The notes: a model not told the origin generated them from the sequence alone. A DNA stretch of 64,000 nucleotides from Bin5 sp963662575 (GCA_963662575.1 OY759723.1:310001-374000), one strand, 5' to 3'. Positions 8,893 to 18,210 are shown, counted from the first letter of the stretch. Made by a program: numbers and translations.

Positions 8893-9315
8893 TTACCCAA
8901 CCAGAGTGGCGTCGAGCACGATTTCATCAACGCCGGCCAGGGCCTTGGAAACAGGACAGCCCTCTTTGGCCTGGGCGGCGTAGTCGGCGAATTGATCGGC
9001 AGACAGTCCGGGAACTTCTGCCTGGCAGGTCAATTCGATTTTGCTGATTGCGGGGCCGTCGGTCAGATGGACGGCGGCGGTGGTGTTGACGCTGGTAGGC
9101 GTGAAGCCGTCGCCGCTCAGGAGAGCGGAAAGAAACATTGAAAAGCAGCCGGCGTGGGCTGCGCCGATCAGTTCTTCGGGATTGGTGCCGGGTCCGGACT
9201 CGAAGCGGGAGGCAAAGGAGAAAGAGCCTTCGTAGAGGCCGCTGCCTAATTTCATGGTGCCGGAGCCGTCGTTCAGGGTGCCATTCCAGGTGGCAGAGGC
9301 GTTACGCACGGACAT
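8893..9315 (-). CDS. OsmC family peroxiredoxin-like protein
   Basis: OsmC/Ohr proteins are dimeric thiol peroxidases that detoxify organic hydroperoxides. This 140-residue product starts with a SVRNASATWNGTLNDGSGTMKL beta region and has the family segment GTNPEELIGAAHAGCFSMFLSALL, with the first catalytic Cys near residue 57. It ends with AKEGCPVSKALAG, which carries the second Cys. This layout is closest to the OsmC/YhfA subgroup. The frame is open 114 bp upstream, but the ATG at 9315 is preferred because AGGAGG lies eight bases before it. The upstream 344 bp are shared divergently with the GalU-like gene at 9660. Confidence 0.9.
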   Translation of the reverse strand: MSVRNASATWNGTLNDGSGTMKLGSGLYEGSFSFASRFESGPGTNPEELIGAAHAGCFSMFLSALLSGDGFTPTSVNTTAAVHLTDGPAISKIELTCQAEVPGLSADQFADYAAQAKEGCPVSKALAGVDEIVLDATLVG

Positions 9316-9659
9316 GGAGATTCCTCCTGATGGTGATGTGCCGATGGGCGATCGGGGAGCAACCGCTAATGGTTTTGAACCTGTTGTCAATTTGAGAAAA
9401 CTGGGCAACAACAGGCAGAATTTTAGCACAGTCTGGCTTGCCTATCAAACTTTTGGCCTGAAAGCAGGTGAACCTTTTCGCCGTCTATGCGTGGTTGCGC
9501 CTGGTGCAGGTCAGACACACTCGAAAGAGGCGGCGGGGCCGGGCGTTGATTCCCTTGTGGCGGGATACGCTCGCTGATCCGTAATCGCAGGTGTTGAAAC
9601 GTCACTGCTTGCGCGTGTTTCACCCTGTCATTGAGGACCGTCGAGCGGGAGAGTAGATT
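9316..9659. other. Divergent intergenic region between osmC-like and galU-like genes
   Basis: These 344 bp must contain both divergent promoters. No reading frame with homology, no RNA gene and no clear inverted repeat is seen. The plus-strand gene has GGGAGAG shortly before its ATG. Confidence 0.45.
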
Positions 9660-10547
9660 ATGGAGATTACGAAAGCGGTCATAACCGCGGCCAGGCGCAC
9701 GCAGAGAAGTCTGCCGCTGCAGACGATCATCGACAGTGACGGTGTGGAGAAATCTGTCTTGCGCATTCTGGTGGAGGAGGTTATTGACGCCGGTGTCGAC
9801 GAAATTTGTGTGATCGTATACCCGGGCGACGAGGCCGCCTATGCTGCGACGGTGGGCGAGCACGCCGGTCGTCTCCAGTTCGTCCAGCAGGCGGAGCAGT
9901 TGGGCTACGCGCACGCGGTGTACTGCGCACGCGAATTTGTCGGCAGCGATTCTTTTCTGCACCTGGTGGGGGATCACTTGTATGTCCGGCCAAACGGTGG
10001 GCGCTGCGCGGCGCGGGTCGTGGAGGCGGCGCGTTCACATAACTGTTCGGTGTCGGCGGTACAGGCGACGCGGGAAACGCTTTTGCCCTTCTTCGGCGCG
10101 GTGGGCGGCCACCGGCTGGCCGGGCAGACAGAGCTGTACCAGGTGGAGACTGTGATAGAAAAGCCGACGCCTACGGAAGCGGAGCAGAGGCTGGTGGCGT
10201 CGGGCTTGCGCGCGGGTCATTACCTCTGTTTTTTTGGCATTCACGTCCTGACGGCGGCCGTCATGGAGATTTTGGGCGGGCTGTTCTCGTCTGAGAATGG
10301 TGGAGGAGGGGATGCGCGCCCTGATGTCGGGCTGTCGCTCTCGGCGGCCCTGAATATTCTGGCGCAGAGGGAGCAGTATCTGGCCTTGGAGCAGCGGGGT
10401 ATGCGTCTTGACATTGGCGTGAAGTACGGTCTGCTCTCAGCCCAGATCGCGCTGGCGTTGAACGGACGGGACAGGGATGAGATGCTGACGCGGCTGCTGG
10501 AATTGTTGATGACGCGCTCGATGCAGGAAGGGGAAGGGCCGGTTTGA
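9660..10547 (+). CDS. GalU-like sugar nucleotidyltransferase with degenerate NTP-binding signature
   Basis: The 295-residue product aligns with UTP-glucose-1-phosphate uridylyltransferases (GalU): KAVITAA near the N-terminus, EEVIDAGVDEICVIVYP, the GYAHAVYCA segment in place of GLGHAVLCA, and FLHLVGDHLY around the metal/sugar site. However, the family's glycine-rich nucleotide loop (AAGxGTRxLPxTK) reads AARRTQRSLPLQT here. The loop glycines and the lysine are lost while the Arg, Leu and Pro are kept. The protein may therefore be catalytically impaired, regulatory or of altered specificity. The rest of the fold appears intact. It stands 419 bp upstream of a large kinase/nucleotidyltransferase fusion on the same strand, so the two may act in one sugar-nucleotide pathway. 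Confidence 0.75.
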   Translation: MEITKAVITAARRTQRSLPLQTIIDSDGVEKSVLRILVEEVIDAGVDEICVIVYPGDEAAYAATVGEHAGRLQFVQQAEQLGYAHAVYCAREFVGSDSFLHLVGDHLYVRPNGGRCAARVVEAARSHNCSVSAVQATRETLLPFFGAVGGHRLAGQTELYQVETVIEKPTPTEAEQRLVASGLRAGHYLCFFGIHVLTAAVMEILGGLFSSENGGGGDARPDVGLSLSAALNILAQREQYLALEQRGMRLDIGVKYGLLSAQIALALNGRDRDEMLTRLLELLMTRSMQEGEGPV

Positions 10548-10636
10548 TGTGGGGTCAGGTTGAATGCGTATTCGTTTGGGATCTGCCCGGTTGCTGAACC
10601 AGCACGGCTGCGCTGAAGGCGTAAGGTCGCTGAGGC

Positions 10637-10704
10637 ATGGTTTTGGAGGGGGGCGTTGCGGGGGCGCAGCCCCTGCACAAGGGAGGGCCGAAGGCCCGAC
10701 CGCC
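10637..10704. repeat. Double-hairpin intergenic repeat, copy 1
   Basis: A GC-rich element begins at GGTTTTGGAGG and ends at CCGACCGCC. It holds two hairpins: a 9-bp stem with loop GCA (TGCGGGGGC pairing with GCCCCTGCA) and GGGCC-GAA-GGCCC. It differs from the copy at 58048 by a single G and is also matched at 22411. Confidence 0.85.
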
Positions 10705-10712
10705 TAGAAAAG

Positions 10713-10743
10713 CAGTGGTCAGTGGTCAGTGATCAGTGGTCAG
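10713..10743. repeat. Heptamer tandem array, unit CAGTGGT
   Basis: Four consecutive 7-base units of CAGTGGT, the third with A in place of the second-last G, plus three bases of a fifth. It starts nine bases after the hairpin repeat. The same unit recurs in a longer array at 61452. Confidence 0.85.
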
Positions 10744-10966
10744 AGACTGTGGCGATTGATAGAGGATAGGTGTGTAGAAAAGTGAGGAGAGAGTCACCTT
10801 TGCTCGCCTCGTCCAGAGTTGCGACTTGACTGCGTCTGCTCAGTTACTCTCCTATTGGGTAAAGTGTATTGCGTGAATGAAGGCGAGACAGTTGTGTTGA
10901 AAGGATACAGGCGGGAAGGGTCTCTGTGGCAGAAGGGATACAGTTTGAACTTCGGAATGTTGTGAG

Positions 10967-13900
10967 ATGAGCAGACTGGTCAGAATTATCACGGCAGCGG
11001 ATGTCGACACGCGCAATCGCTCGTTGGCGAGTATCGCTCGGACGGCTTCTGCAGAGACGTTGCTGCGAGAGTGTGCGGCACTGGACCGGCTGCGTCGGGA
11101 GAGCGACAACCTGTATGAACAGGTGCGAACGCTGATCCTCCTGCACTCGATTCACCGGTTTCATTTGCCCGGCAAGCCCGGTTTTACGGCCAGAGGCGAA
11201 ATCCCCTTCAGAGGATACGAGGATTTGCTCAACCGCCGTTTCGAGGAAGCGATCGAGACCTTTTTGCAACGCCAGTCGGAGGTTGGTCCGAGCGAGGCTC
11301 TCTCGAGCGGGCTGGCGGCGGCCTACCGGCAACTTGGATTCCAGACGCTGGCCGATCAGGTGCGGCGCAGTGTGCGATCGCTGGCGGGCAACCAGTGGAT
11401 GTTTCGGGTAGGCCACCCGAACGATCATCCCCTGCGCGTCCATGAGAAGCTACGCCGTCCTTTTGGCAATGGGCTCTTCCCGCTACTGCGCGAAGCAACA
11501 CCGGTACGGATGGACCTGACGCACAGCGGCTGGAGTGACATCTTCTTTCTGGGGATGGATTTCCCTGAAGGCGCGCGGGTGCTGAATGTTTCGATCGACT
11601 TGCGCGTAGATTCTGTAGAGCAGGAATCGAGCCAAGCGCCGCGGCCACCGGTGGAAGGTTATTTCCGGGTTATTGACCGGCCAGTCCTACGGCTAGTCAG
11701 CGTTGACCTGCAGGCGAGCGCGGAGATTACGACTTTCGCCGAGGTCTTCGATTTTGCCCGCGACCATCTCGGCCTGCTTAAGGCGGCGCTGATTGCGGCC
11801 GGCATTGTGCCGCCGGGAATGGAGGGGGCGCACCAGCCTCTCGCCGATTTGCTGACCCAATTGGTCGGCCCTGGCCAGGGGATCGAACTGGTGAGCAAGG
11901 TGAATGACATCCCTAAGGGATCGAGATTGGCGGTCTCCACGAGTCTGCTGGCCTGTCTGGTGACAGTGTGTATGCGGGCGACCGGCCAGGCCAGTTCGCT
12001 CACGGGCGGCCTGGGCGAAGGGGAGCGCAGGCTGGTGGCGGCGCGGGCCATCCTAGGGGAATGGCTGGGCGGATCGGGCGGGGGTTGGCAGGATTCGGGC
12101 GGCATCTGGCCGGGGATAAAGCTGATCGAGGGAAGGTTGAGCGCGGAGGGGGATCTGGAATTCGGTGTCAGCCGCGGCAGGCTGCTGCCCAGCCATCATC
12201 TGTTCGGCCGCGACGAGATCAGCGAGGCGAGCCGGCAGGCGCTGCAAGCCAGCCTGGTTCTGGTTCACGGCGGCATGGCGCAGGACGTTGGGCCGATTCT
12301 GGAGATGGTTACGGAAAAATATCTACTGCGTTCGGAAGAGGAGTGGGCCGGGCGCCAGAGGGCAATCGGTACGCTGGACGAGATTGTGGATCATCTGAAG
12401 GCAGGCAATGTGGAGGCGGTTGGCAAGGCTACGGAGCAGAATTTCAGGGGGCCGATTCAGACTATAATTCCGTGGGCGAGCAACCTTTACACAGAGAGGC
12501 TTATCGAGCAGGCGCGTGCTGAATTTGGCAAGAATTTCTGGGGTTTCTGGATGTTGGGCGGGATGTCAGGGGGTGGCATGGGATTCATTTTTGATCCCCG
12601 TTACAAGGCGGCTGGGAAGGTCCGCCTGCAGGAGATCATGAACGACACAAAGGCGTGCCTGGAGCAAGGAGTTCCGTTTGCGATGAAGCCGGTGGTTTAT
12701 GATTTCGCGATCAACGAGCGGGGCACTTGGGCCGAGCTTCCGGGAGAGCCGGGCACGCCGATACACGGTTCGGATGGGGCAGGCGCGCTCATGCCGGCGG
12801 ACTACTACAGGCTGACCATTCCTGATAATCTGCGCCAGGATCCGTGGCTGCTTTCCGCTGCGCAGCGAGCCGAGTTGGAACATTTCGGGGCTTCCAGCCA
12901 CGCCGACCCGGCGCTTGTCGATATTCTCCCGTCTCTCTTACAGCGCATGTTGCCCCAGAAACAGGATGTGGACCAACACGAAAAGCTGGAGGGGCTGCTG
13001 GCGGCGAATGGCTTTGACCGCGCCCAACATGAACAGATTCGGGGTGATCTGCGCAGTGGGCGTATCGGGCTGGCCCAGAATCGGCTGCCCACCCGCAGCC
13101 TGATCCAGGAAGTTGCGCCTGGGGACGTAATTGACACGACCGCGCAGCTGCCAGAAGACCTGCGGGAACTCGGCGCGGCCGCGCTCAGCGCCGGAGAAGT
13201 CGCGATCGTTACTCTGGCAGGGGGCGCCGGTAGCCGCTGGAGCCAAGGCGCGGGGGTAGTCAAGGCGTTGAATCCATTTGCGCGGCTGGGTGGCAGGCAT
13301 CGCAGCTTTATCGATATACATTTGGCCAAGAGCCGACGCAGCGGTCGACTCTTCGACAGGCCTTTGCCTCACATTGTAACGACCAGTTATCTCACGCATG
13401 ACGCCATCGCCAGCTCAATCGGGACCGGAAAAAGTGATGGCTATGCGGGGCCGCTGCTGCTATCACCGGGGCGCAGCATTGGCTTGCGGATGGTGCCGAT
13501 GGTGCGGGATCTGCGGTTCGCGTGGGAGGAGACGCCGCGGCAGGTCCTGGATGTACAGGCGCAGAAGGTTCAGCAGAGCCTGCATAGCGCGTTAATCAAC
13601 TGGGCACGTTCGCAGGGCGAGGGCAGTGACTACGTCGACAACCTGCCCGGCCAATGCATTCACCCCGTGGGCCACTGGTATGAACTTCCGAACCTGTTAC
13701 GCAACGGTGTTCTGAGGCGGCTGCTGGGTGAACGACCACAGCTCCAGTATCTGATGATGCACAACATTGATACGGTCGGCGCGCATGTTGACCCGGCGTT
13801 GCTGGGCTTGCATATCAGCACACAGGCGACGATGACGGCTGAAGTAGTTCACCGCCACTTGGAGGATCGCGGCGGAGGCCTGGCGCGCGTCGATGGCAGG

Positions 13901-14326
13901 TTGCGCCTGGTGGAAGGGCTGGCACTGCCGCGCGAGGAGATTGAGTTTCGTTTGACCTATTACAACACTAACACTTTCTGGATCCACATTGACGGGCTGC
14001 TAGCGACACTGGGACTGGATCGGACTTCACTAGAGGATGAGAGAGGGGTAGCCGACGCGCTGGGCCGCATGGCGGCGCGCATGCCCACATATGTAACGCT
14101 GAAGGAAGTGAAGAAGCGCTGGGGGCGGGGACAGGAGGATATTTTCCCGGTCACCCAGTTCGAGAAGCTGTGGGGCGATATGACGGCGTTGCCGGAGATG
14201 GATTGCGGCTATGTTGTCGTGCCGCGTAAGCGGGGCCAGCAACTAAAGGAAGTGGCCCAATTGGACGGCTGGCTGCGGGACGGCTCCGCGGCATACGTGG
14301 AAGAGCTGTGCGACTGGACGGATTAG
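10967..14326 (+). CDS. Fucokinase-like GHMP kinase fused to a UDPGP-type sugar nucleotidyltransferase
   Basis: This 1119-residue protein has three parts. Residues 1-175 are a helical leader of unknown role. Residues about 178-570 carry the GHMP sugar-kinase motifs seen in L-fucokinases: THSGWSDIFFLGMD (185-198), the ATP-loop equivalent DIPKGSRLAVSTS (314-326), GGGWQDSGGIWPGIKLIEG (371-389) and the C-terminal GGMSGGGMGF (531-540). From about 743 a UDP-sugar pyrophosphorylase-like domain follows: TLAGGAGSRW (749-758), a VVKALNPF lysine region, MMHNIDTVGAHVDP (930-943) and YYNTNTFW (998-1005). Kinase plus pyrophosphorylase would convert a free sugar to the 1-phosphate and then to an NDP-sugar, the salvage logic of FKP. 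In FKP, however, the pyrophosphorylase comes first and uses GTP. The motif-2 glycines look partly altered, so activity is unproven. Confidence 0.78.
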   Translation: MSRLVRIITAADVDTRNRSLASIARTASAETLLRECAALDRLRRESDNLYEQVRTLILLHSIHRFHLPGKPGFTARGEIPFRGYEDLLNRRFEEAIETFLQRQSEVGPSEALSSGLAAAYRQLGFQTLADQVRRSVRSLAGNQWMFRVGHPNDHPLRVHEKLRRPFGNGLFPLLREATPVRMDLTHSGWSDIFFLGMDFPEGARVLNVSIDLRVDSVEQESSQAPRPPVEGYFRVIDRPVLRLVSVDLQASAEITTFAEVFDFARDHLGLLKAALIAAGIVPPGMEGAHQPLADLLTQLVGPGQGIELVSKVNDIPKGSRLAVSTSLLACLVTVCMRATGQASSLTGGLGEGERRLVAARAILGEWLGGSGGGWQDSGGIWPGIKLIEGRLSAEGDLEFGVSRGRLLPSHHLFGRDEISEASRQALQASLVLVHGGMAQDVGPILEMVTEKYLLRSEEEWAGRQRAIGTLDEIVDHLKAGNVEAVGKATEQNFRGPIQTIIPWASNLYTERLIEQARAEFGKNFWGFWMLGGMSGGGMGFIFDPRYKAAGKVRLQEIMNDTKACLEQGVPFAMKPVVYDFAINERGTWAELPGEPGTPIHGSDGAGALMPADYYRLTIPDNLRQDPWLLSAAQRAELEHFGASSHADPALVDILPSLLQRMLPQKQDVDQHEKLEGLLAANGFDRAQHEQIRGDLRSGRIGLAQNRLPTRSLIQEVAPGDVIDTTAQLPEDLRELGAAALSAGEVAIVTLAGGAGSRWSQGAGVVKALNPFARLGGRHRSFIDIHLAKSRRSGRLFDRPLPHIVTTSYLTHDAIASSIGTGKSDGYAGPLLLSPGRSIGLRMVPMVRDLRFAWEETPRQVLDVQAQKVQQSLHSALINWARSQGEGSDYVDNLPGQCIHPVGHWYELPNLLRNGVLRRLLGERPQLQYLMMHNIDTVGAHVDPALLGLHISTQATMTAEVVHRHLEDRGGGLARVDGRLRLVEGLALPREEIEFRLTYYNTNTFWIHIDGLLATLGLDRTSLEDERGVADALGRMAARMPTYVTLKEVKKRWGRGQEDIFPVTQFEKLWGDMTALPEMDCGYVVVPRKRGQQLKEVAQLDGWLRDGSAAYVEELCDWTD

Positions 14327-14341
14327 CCGGAAGGATACGCG

Positions 14342-15382
14342 CTACCCCATTACTGGATTGGGCGCGTCCGGCAGATGCTGGTAGCTGGGATCCTCTCTTT
14401 GCTTTTTGAGGATGGCGGCGATTTCGCGCCAGGTGGCAACGAGGCCGACCGAGCTCGGAGGCAGGTCATCCTCAATTGCCTCATGCAGCCTGGCCAGCTT
14501 GTAGCACGGCACCGCGGCGTACATGTGGTGCTCGATGTGAAAGTTCATGTGCCAGTAGAGGAAGCGCACGAACGGGTTCAGAATGAAAGTGCGGGTGCAG
14601 ATGCGGAAGTCGGGCACGTTGTCCATGAGGCCGACGTGCTGGGTGTTGTTGCAGAGGAAGAGCAGCCAGCCGCCGTAGAAAGGGGCGAGCGTAATCAGCA
14701 CAGGCAGCAGCCAGAGGCCCGGCAGCACGGTGAAATGCAGTGCCAGTGAGACGACAGCCAACAGGAGATGGCCGACCAGCAGAACGCGCGCCCAGTTGAA
14801 GAGGCGCTGGCGCTTCTCGGGCGCATCCGGCGGGAAGAGTATATGTTCCCAGTCGCCTTCCTCACCTTCCAGGCGCCCAAAGCTGAGCCGTATCACGCCT
14901 TTGATGCGCTGGAAAAACCCCGATGGGTTGATGAGCGCGGTTTGGTAAAACCCTTTACGCGTGAACTCGACAGGCAAAACGACCTCGAGATCGTCTGGAG
15001 GATGCAGGGTGAACTTGTGGTGTTCCTGATGACTCGTCCAGAAATAGACGTGGTTATACTGGCCAAGGAAGCTGTATACGCGCAAGAAGAACTCGTTAAG
15101 AAACTTAGTGCGAAAGACGGTACGGTGGCAGAGTTCATGGAAGCCGTTGAGGAGGAATGCGTAGAAGGTGCCATGCAAGAAGAGGGCGATGATGAGGCCC
15201 CACCATAGGCCCGCTTGCAGGGAAAACCAGGCGGCCGCGCCTGTCAGCGCCAGAAGGCCCAGGTGTCCGAGCGACTGCAAAAGGCCGAAGAGATCGCTAC
15301 GCTGATTGAGCTCGGCGAGGACGGCTCGATCAATGGGGGATCTGTACCAGGTTATCTTTGATTGTGCGGGTCCGTACGTCAT
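14342..15382 (-). CDS. Membrane fatty acid desaturase
   Basis: This 346-residue integral membrane di-iron desaturase carries the three histidine boxes of the family: HELCH (82-86), HQEHH (118-122) and HIEHH near residue 285. Hydrophobic segments lie around 40-80 and 200-245. Family members insert double bonds into acyl chains or hydroxylate related lipids, using electrons from ferredoxin or cytochrome b5-like donors. The substrate is not readable from sequence. Its stop lies 15 bp from the end of the convergent kinase fusion gene. The ~200 bp upstream contain the clpB terminator. Confidence 0.9.
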   Translation of the reverse strand: MTYGPAQSKITWYRSPIDRAVLAELNQRSDLFGLLQSLGHLGLLALTGAAAWFSLQAGLWWGLIIALFLHGTFYAFLLNGFHELCHRTVFRTKFLNEFFLRVYSFLGQYNHVYFWTSHQEHHKFTLHPPDDLEVVLPVEFTRKGFYQTALINPSGFFQRIKGVIRLSFGRLEGEEGDWEHILFPPDAPEKRQRLFNWARVLLVGHLLLAVVSLALHFTVLPGLWLLPVLITLAPFYGGWLLFLCNNTQHVGLMDNVPDFRICTRTFILNPFVRFLYWHMNFHIEHHMYAAVPCYKLARLHEAIEDDLPPSSVGLVATWREIAAILKKQREDPSYQHLPDAPNPVMG

Positions 15383-15498
15383 GGCCGGCGGTCCTTTCCA
15401 TTTTGGGCATCAGGTAATTCAGGCTGCCATAGTAGACTGGCGGTGGCCAGGAGGATGATATAGGGGAATTGTACCTGATTCTCGACGGCGGCGCAACC

Positions 15499-15537
15499 AA
15501 AAAGGACAAACGCCCTCTGCACTGTGCGAGGGCGTTT
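15499..15537 (-). terminator. Intrinsic terminator of clpB
   Basis: AAACGCCCTC (15508-15517) pairs with GAGGGCGTTT (15528-15537), with a further GCA/TGC pairing inside the loop. On the minus strand the stem is followed by a run of five T. It lies 51 bp after the clpB stop. Confidence 0.85.
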
Positions 15538-15588
15538 GCTATGAAATATTGCTTTACGAAACCTTGTCGATAGCGCGAAGGGACTACA

Positions 15589-18210
15589 CTAGCTGTTGAC
15601 TTGGATGGAAGGCACCAGCTCAGAGGCAGCCAATACGGAAAAGGCAATCTCTCCGTTCTGTTCAGCGGCGACGACATGGTCGCCGCTCCCCACACGTCCT
15701 TCGAGTATTTCCAACGCCAGCGGATCGGCCAGAGTGCGCTGGATGCTGCGCTTGAGCGGACGGGCGCCGTAGGCCGGGTCGTAGCCGTTCTGAACGATCA
15801 AGGCTTTGACCTCGTCGGTCAGTTCGAGTGTGATTTCGCGGTCGGCCAGGAGAGCACGCAGCCTTTCCAGTTGAATTTCGGCAATGCCCGCCAGGTGCTC
15901 GGCCGACAGGCTGTGGAAGATGACGATCTCATCGACCCGGTTGAGAAACTCCGGCCGGAACTGCTGGCGCATGGCGGTCATTACACGGTGCTCGACTTCG
16001 TCGTCGAGCCCAGCGACATCGAGGATGTGCTGGCTGCCGACATTGCTGGTCATGATGATGACAGTGTTGCGGAAGTCTACGGTGCGGCCCTGTCCGTCGG
16101 TTAGGCGGCCGTCGTCCAGCACCTGCAGCAGCACGTTGAACACCTCTACATGGGCCTTCTCGATCTCGTCGAAGAGAATGACCGAGTAGGGTCGGCGGCG
16201 TACGGCCTCGGTCAGTTGACCGCCGTCGTCGTAACCGACATAGCCGGGCGGGGCGCCGAGCAGACGGGCGACGGTATGCTGCTCCTGGTACTCGCTCATA
16301 TCGATGCGGACCAGGTTGTGTGCGTCGTCGAAGAGATACTCAGCCAGGGCGCGCGCCAGTTCGGTCTTGCCCACTCCGGTCGGACCGAGGAAGATGAAGC
16401 TGCCGATTGGACGGTTGGGATCTTGCAGACCGGCGCGGCTGCGGCGAATCGCGGCGGCAACGGCAGCGACGGCAGGCTGCTGGCCAACGACACGGCGGTG
16501 CAGCTCGTCGTCCATGCGCACCAGCCGCTCGCGCTCGCCTTCCATCAGTTTGTTGACGGGGATACCGGTCCATTCGCTGACAACGGAGGCGATTTCATCG
16601 TCGTCGACTTCCTCTTTGAGGAGTGCGCCGGCGGCCTGTAAGGCGGCAACGCCTTCTTCGGCCGCGTGCAGCTGCTGTTGCAGTTCGTTCATACGGCCAT
16701 AGCGCAGCTCCGCGGCGCGTTGCAGATCATAGTCGCGTTCAGCCTGCTCGATATCGGTGCGCAGCTGTTCGCTCTCTTCCTTCAGAGTGCGCAGGGCCTG
16801 GATTGCAGAGCGTTCGGCCTGCCAGCGGATTGAGAGTTCAGAGCTGGACTCCTGCAGGTCAGCCAACTCTTTTTCGAGCGCAGCAAGCCGCTGCTTGCTG
16901 GCTTCGTCGGACTCCTTACGCAGGGCCTCGCGTTCGATCTCCAGTTGCATCAGCTGGCGGTCCAGTTCGTCGAGCTTCTTTGGTTTGGAGTCGATCTGCA
17001 TCCGCAGTCTGCTGGCAGCCTCATCGACCAGATCGATGGCCTTGTCGGGGAGCTGGCGGTCGCTGATGTAGCGGTGGCTGAGCTGGGCGGCAGCGATGAC
17101 GGCGCTATCGGTGACGCGCACGCCGTGATGGACTTCGTAGCGCTCTTTGAGCCCTCGCAGGATCGAGACGGTATCCTCCACCGACGGTTCGCCCACGAAG
17201 ACGGGCTGGAAGCGTCGTTCGAGAGCGGCATCTTTCTCGATATATTTGCGGTATTCATCCAAGGTTGTGGCGCCGATGGCATGAAGCTCGCCGCGGGCAA
17301 GCATGGGTTTGAGCATATTGGAGGCGTCCATTGAGCCTTCGGCTGCGCCGGCGCCCACGAGGGTGTGCATTTCGTCGATGAACAGCAGGACATCGCCATC
17401 GGCGTCGCGGATTTCGTTGAGGACGGCCTTGAGCCGCTCCTCGAACTCGCCGCGGTACTTGGCTCCGGCCACCAGCGCGCCAAGGTCCAACGCAACCAGC
17501 CGCTTGTTTTTGAGTGTTGTCGGCACATCGCCGTTGACGATGCGCTGCGCCAAGCCTTCGGCGATGGCGGTTTTGCCTACGCCGGGCTCGCCGATCAGAA
17601 CGGGGTTGTTCTTGGTGCGGCGGCTGAGGATCTGCACGACGCGGCGAATCTCCTGATCGCGTCCGATGATGGGATCGAGGTTGCCTTTGGCGGCCTCGGC
17701 GGTCAGGTCGCGGCCGTATTTGACCAGGGCTTCGTACTGGGCTTCGGGTGTCTGGCTGGTGACGCGCTGACTGCCGCGCACGGCAGCCAACCCCTGCATG
17801 ATGCCGTTGTAGTCGATGCCATGGCGTTCCAGTAGTTGACGAAGATCGCCGTTGCGGGCTGAGGCCATCGCCATGAGGAGATGCTCGGTTGAGGTGTATT
17901 CGTCCTTCATGTTGGCGGCGATGGTTTCCGCTTCTTCGAGGAGCTGCGCCAATTCGCGTCCCATGCGCGTTTCCACTGTACCGCCGCTGACACGGGATTT
18001 GGCGGCAAGGAGCTGTTCCAAGCCGGCGCGAAGAGTTTCTTTGTCTCCGCCCATGCGATCGATTACTGCGGGTACGACGCCCCCTTGCTGGCGCAGCAGC
18101 GCGAGCAGTAGATGCTCGGGGTCGATGCTGGCGTGTTTGTATTCACGGGCCTCGTTCTGGGCCTCGATAATTGCTTCGCTTGCCTTCTCAGTCAGGCGCT
18201 CGAATCTCAT
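15589..18210 (-). CDS. clpB: ATP-dependent disaggregase ClpB
   Basis: ClpB is the Hsp104-type AAA+ hexamer that pulls proteins from aggregates together with DnaK. At 873 residues it has normal length. The N domain (MRFERLTEKASEAIIEAQ, two Clp repeats) spans about 1-145. AAA-1 has Walker A GEPGVGKT near 205 and LLFIDEMHTLVGAG. The long coiled-coil middle domain, rich in Glu, Gln and Lys, is at about 400-530 and distinguishes ClpB from ClpA/ClpC. AAA-2 has GPTGVGKT near 607 and LFDEIEKAH. The C-terminal domain contains GYDPAYGARPLKRSIQ. No CIRCE element is visible upstream. A strong terminator follows. Confidence 0.97.
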   Translation of the reverse strand: MRFERLTEKASEAIIEAQNEAREYKHASIDPEHLLLALLRQQGGVVPAVIDRMGGDKETLRAGLEQLLAAKSRVSGGTVETRMGRELAQLLEEAETIAANMKDEYTSTEHLLMAMASARNGDLRQLLERHGIDYNGIMQGLAAVRGSQRVTSQTPEAQYEALVKYGRDLTAEAAKGNLDPIIGRDQEIRRVVQILSRRTKNNPVLIGEPGVGKTAIAEGLAQRIVNGDVPTTLKNKRLVALDLGALVAGAKYRGEFEERLKAVLNEIRDADGDVLLFIDEMHTLVGAGAAEGSMDASNMLKPMLARGELHAIGATTLDEYRKYIEKDAALERRFQPVFVGEPSVEDTVSILRGLKERYEVHHGVRVTDSAVIAAAQLSHRYISDRQLPDKAIDLVDEAASRLRMQIDSKPKKLDELDRQLMQLEIEREALRKESDEASKQRLAALEKELADLQESSSELSIRWQAERSAIQALRTLKEESEQLRTDIEQAERDYDLQRAAELRYGRMNELQQQLHAAEEGVAALQAAGALLKEEVDDDEIASVVSEWTGIPVNKLMEGERERLVRMDDELHRRVVGQQPAVAAVAAAIRRSRAGLQDPNRPIGSFIFLGPTGVGKTELARALAEYLFDDAHNLVRIDMSEYQEQHTVARLLGAPPGYVGYDDGGQLTEAVRRRPYSVILFDEIEKAHVEVFNVLLQVLDDGRLTDGQGRTVDFRNTVIIMTSNVGSQHILDVAGLDDEVEHRVMTAMRQQFRPEFLNRVDEIVIFHSLSAEHLAGIAEIQLERLRALLADREITLELTDEVKALIVQNGYDPAYGARPLKRSIQRTLADPLALEILEGRVGSGDHVVAAEQNGEIAFSVLAASELVPSIQVNS

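Larger units (their letters stand above)
10548..10966. other. Intergenic region carrying a hairpin repeat and a heptamer array
   Basis: These 419 bp between two plus-strand nucleotidyltransferase genes contain copy 1 of a double-hairpin repeat (10637-10704) and a 7-bp-period array (10713-10743). The remaining ~220 bp before the next gene show no gene. Its promoter is probably there. Confidence 0.5.

Noticed and set aside
10713..10743. Heptamer array read as an origin of replication or DnaA-box cluster
   Set aside because: The unit CAGTGGT does not match the DnaA box and no dnaA or dnaN is nearby.
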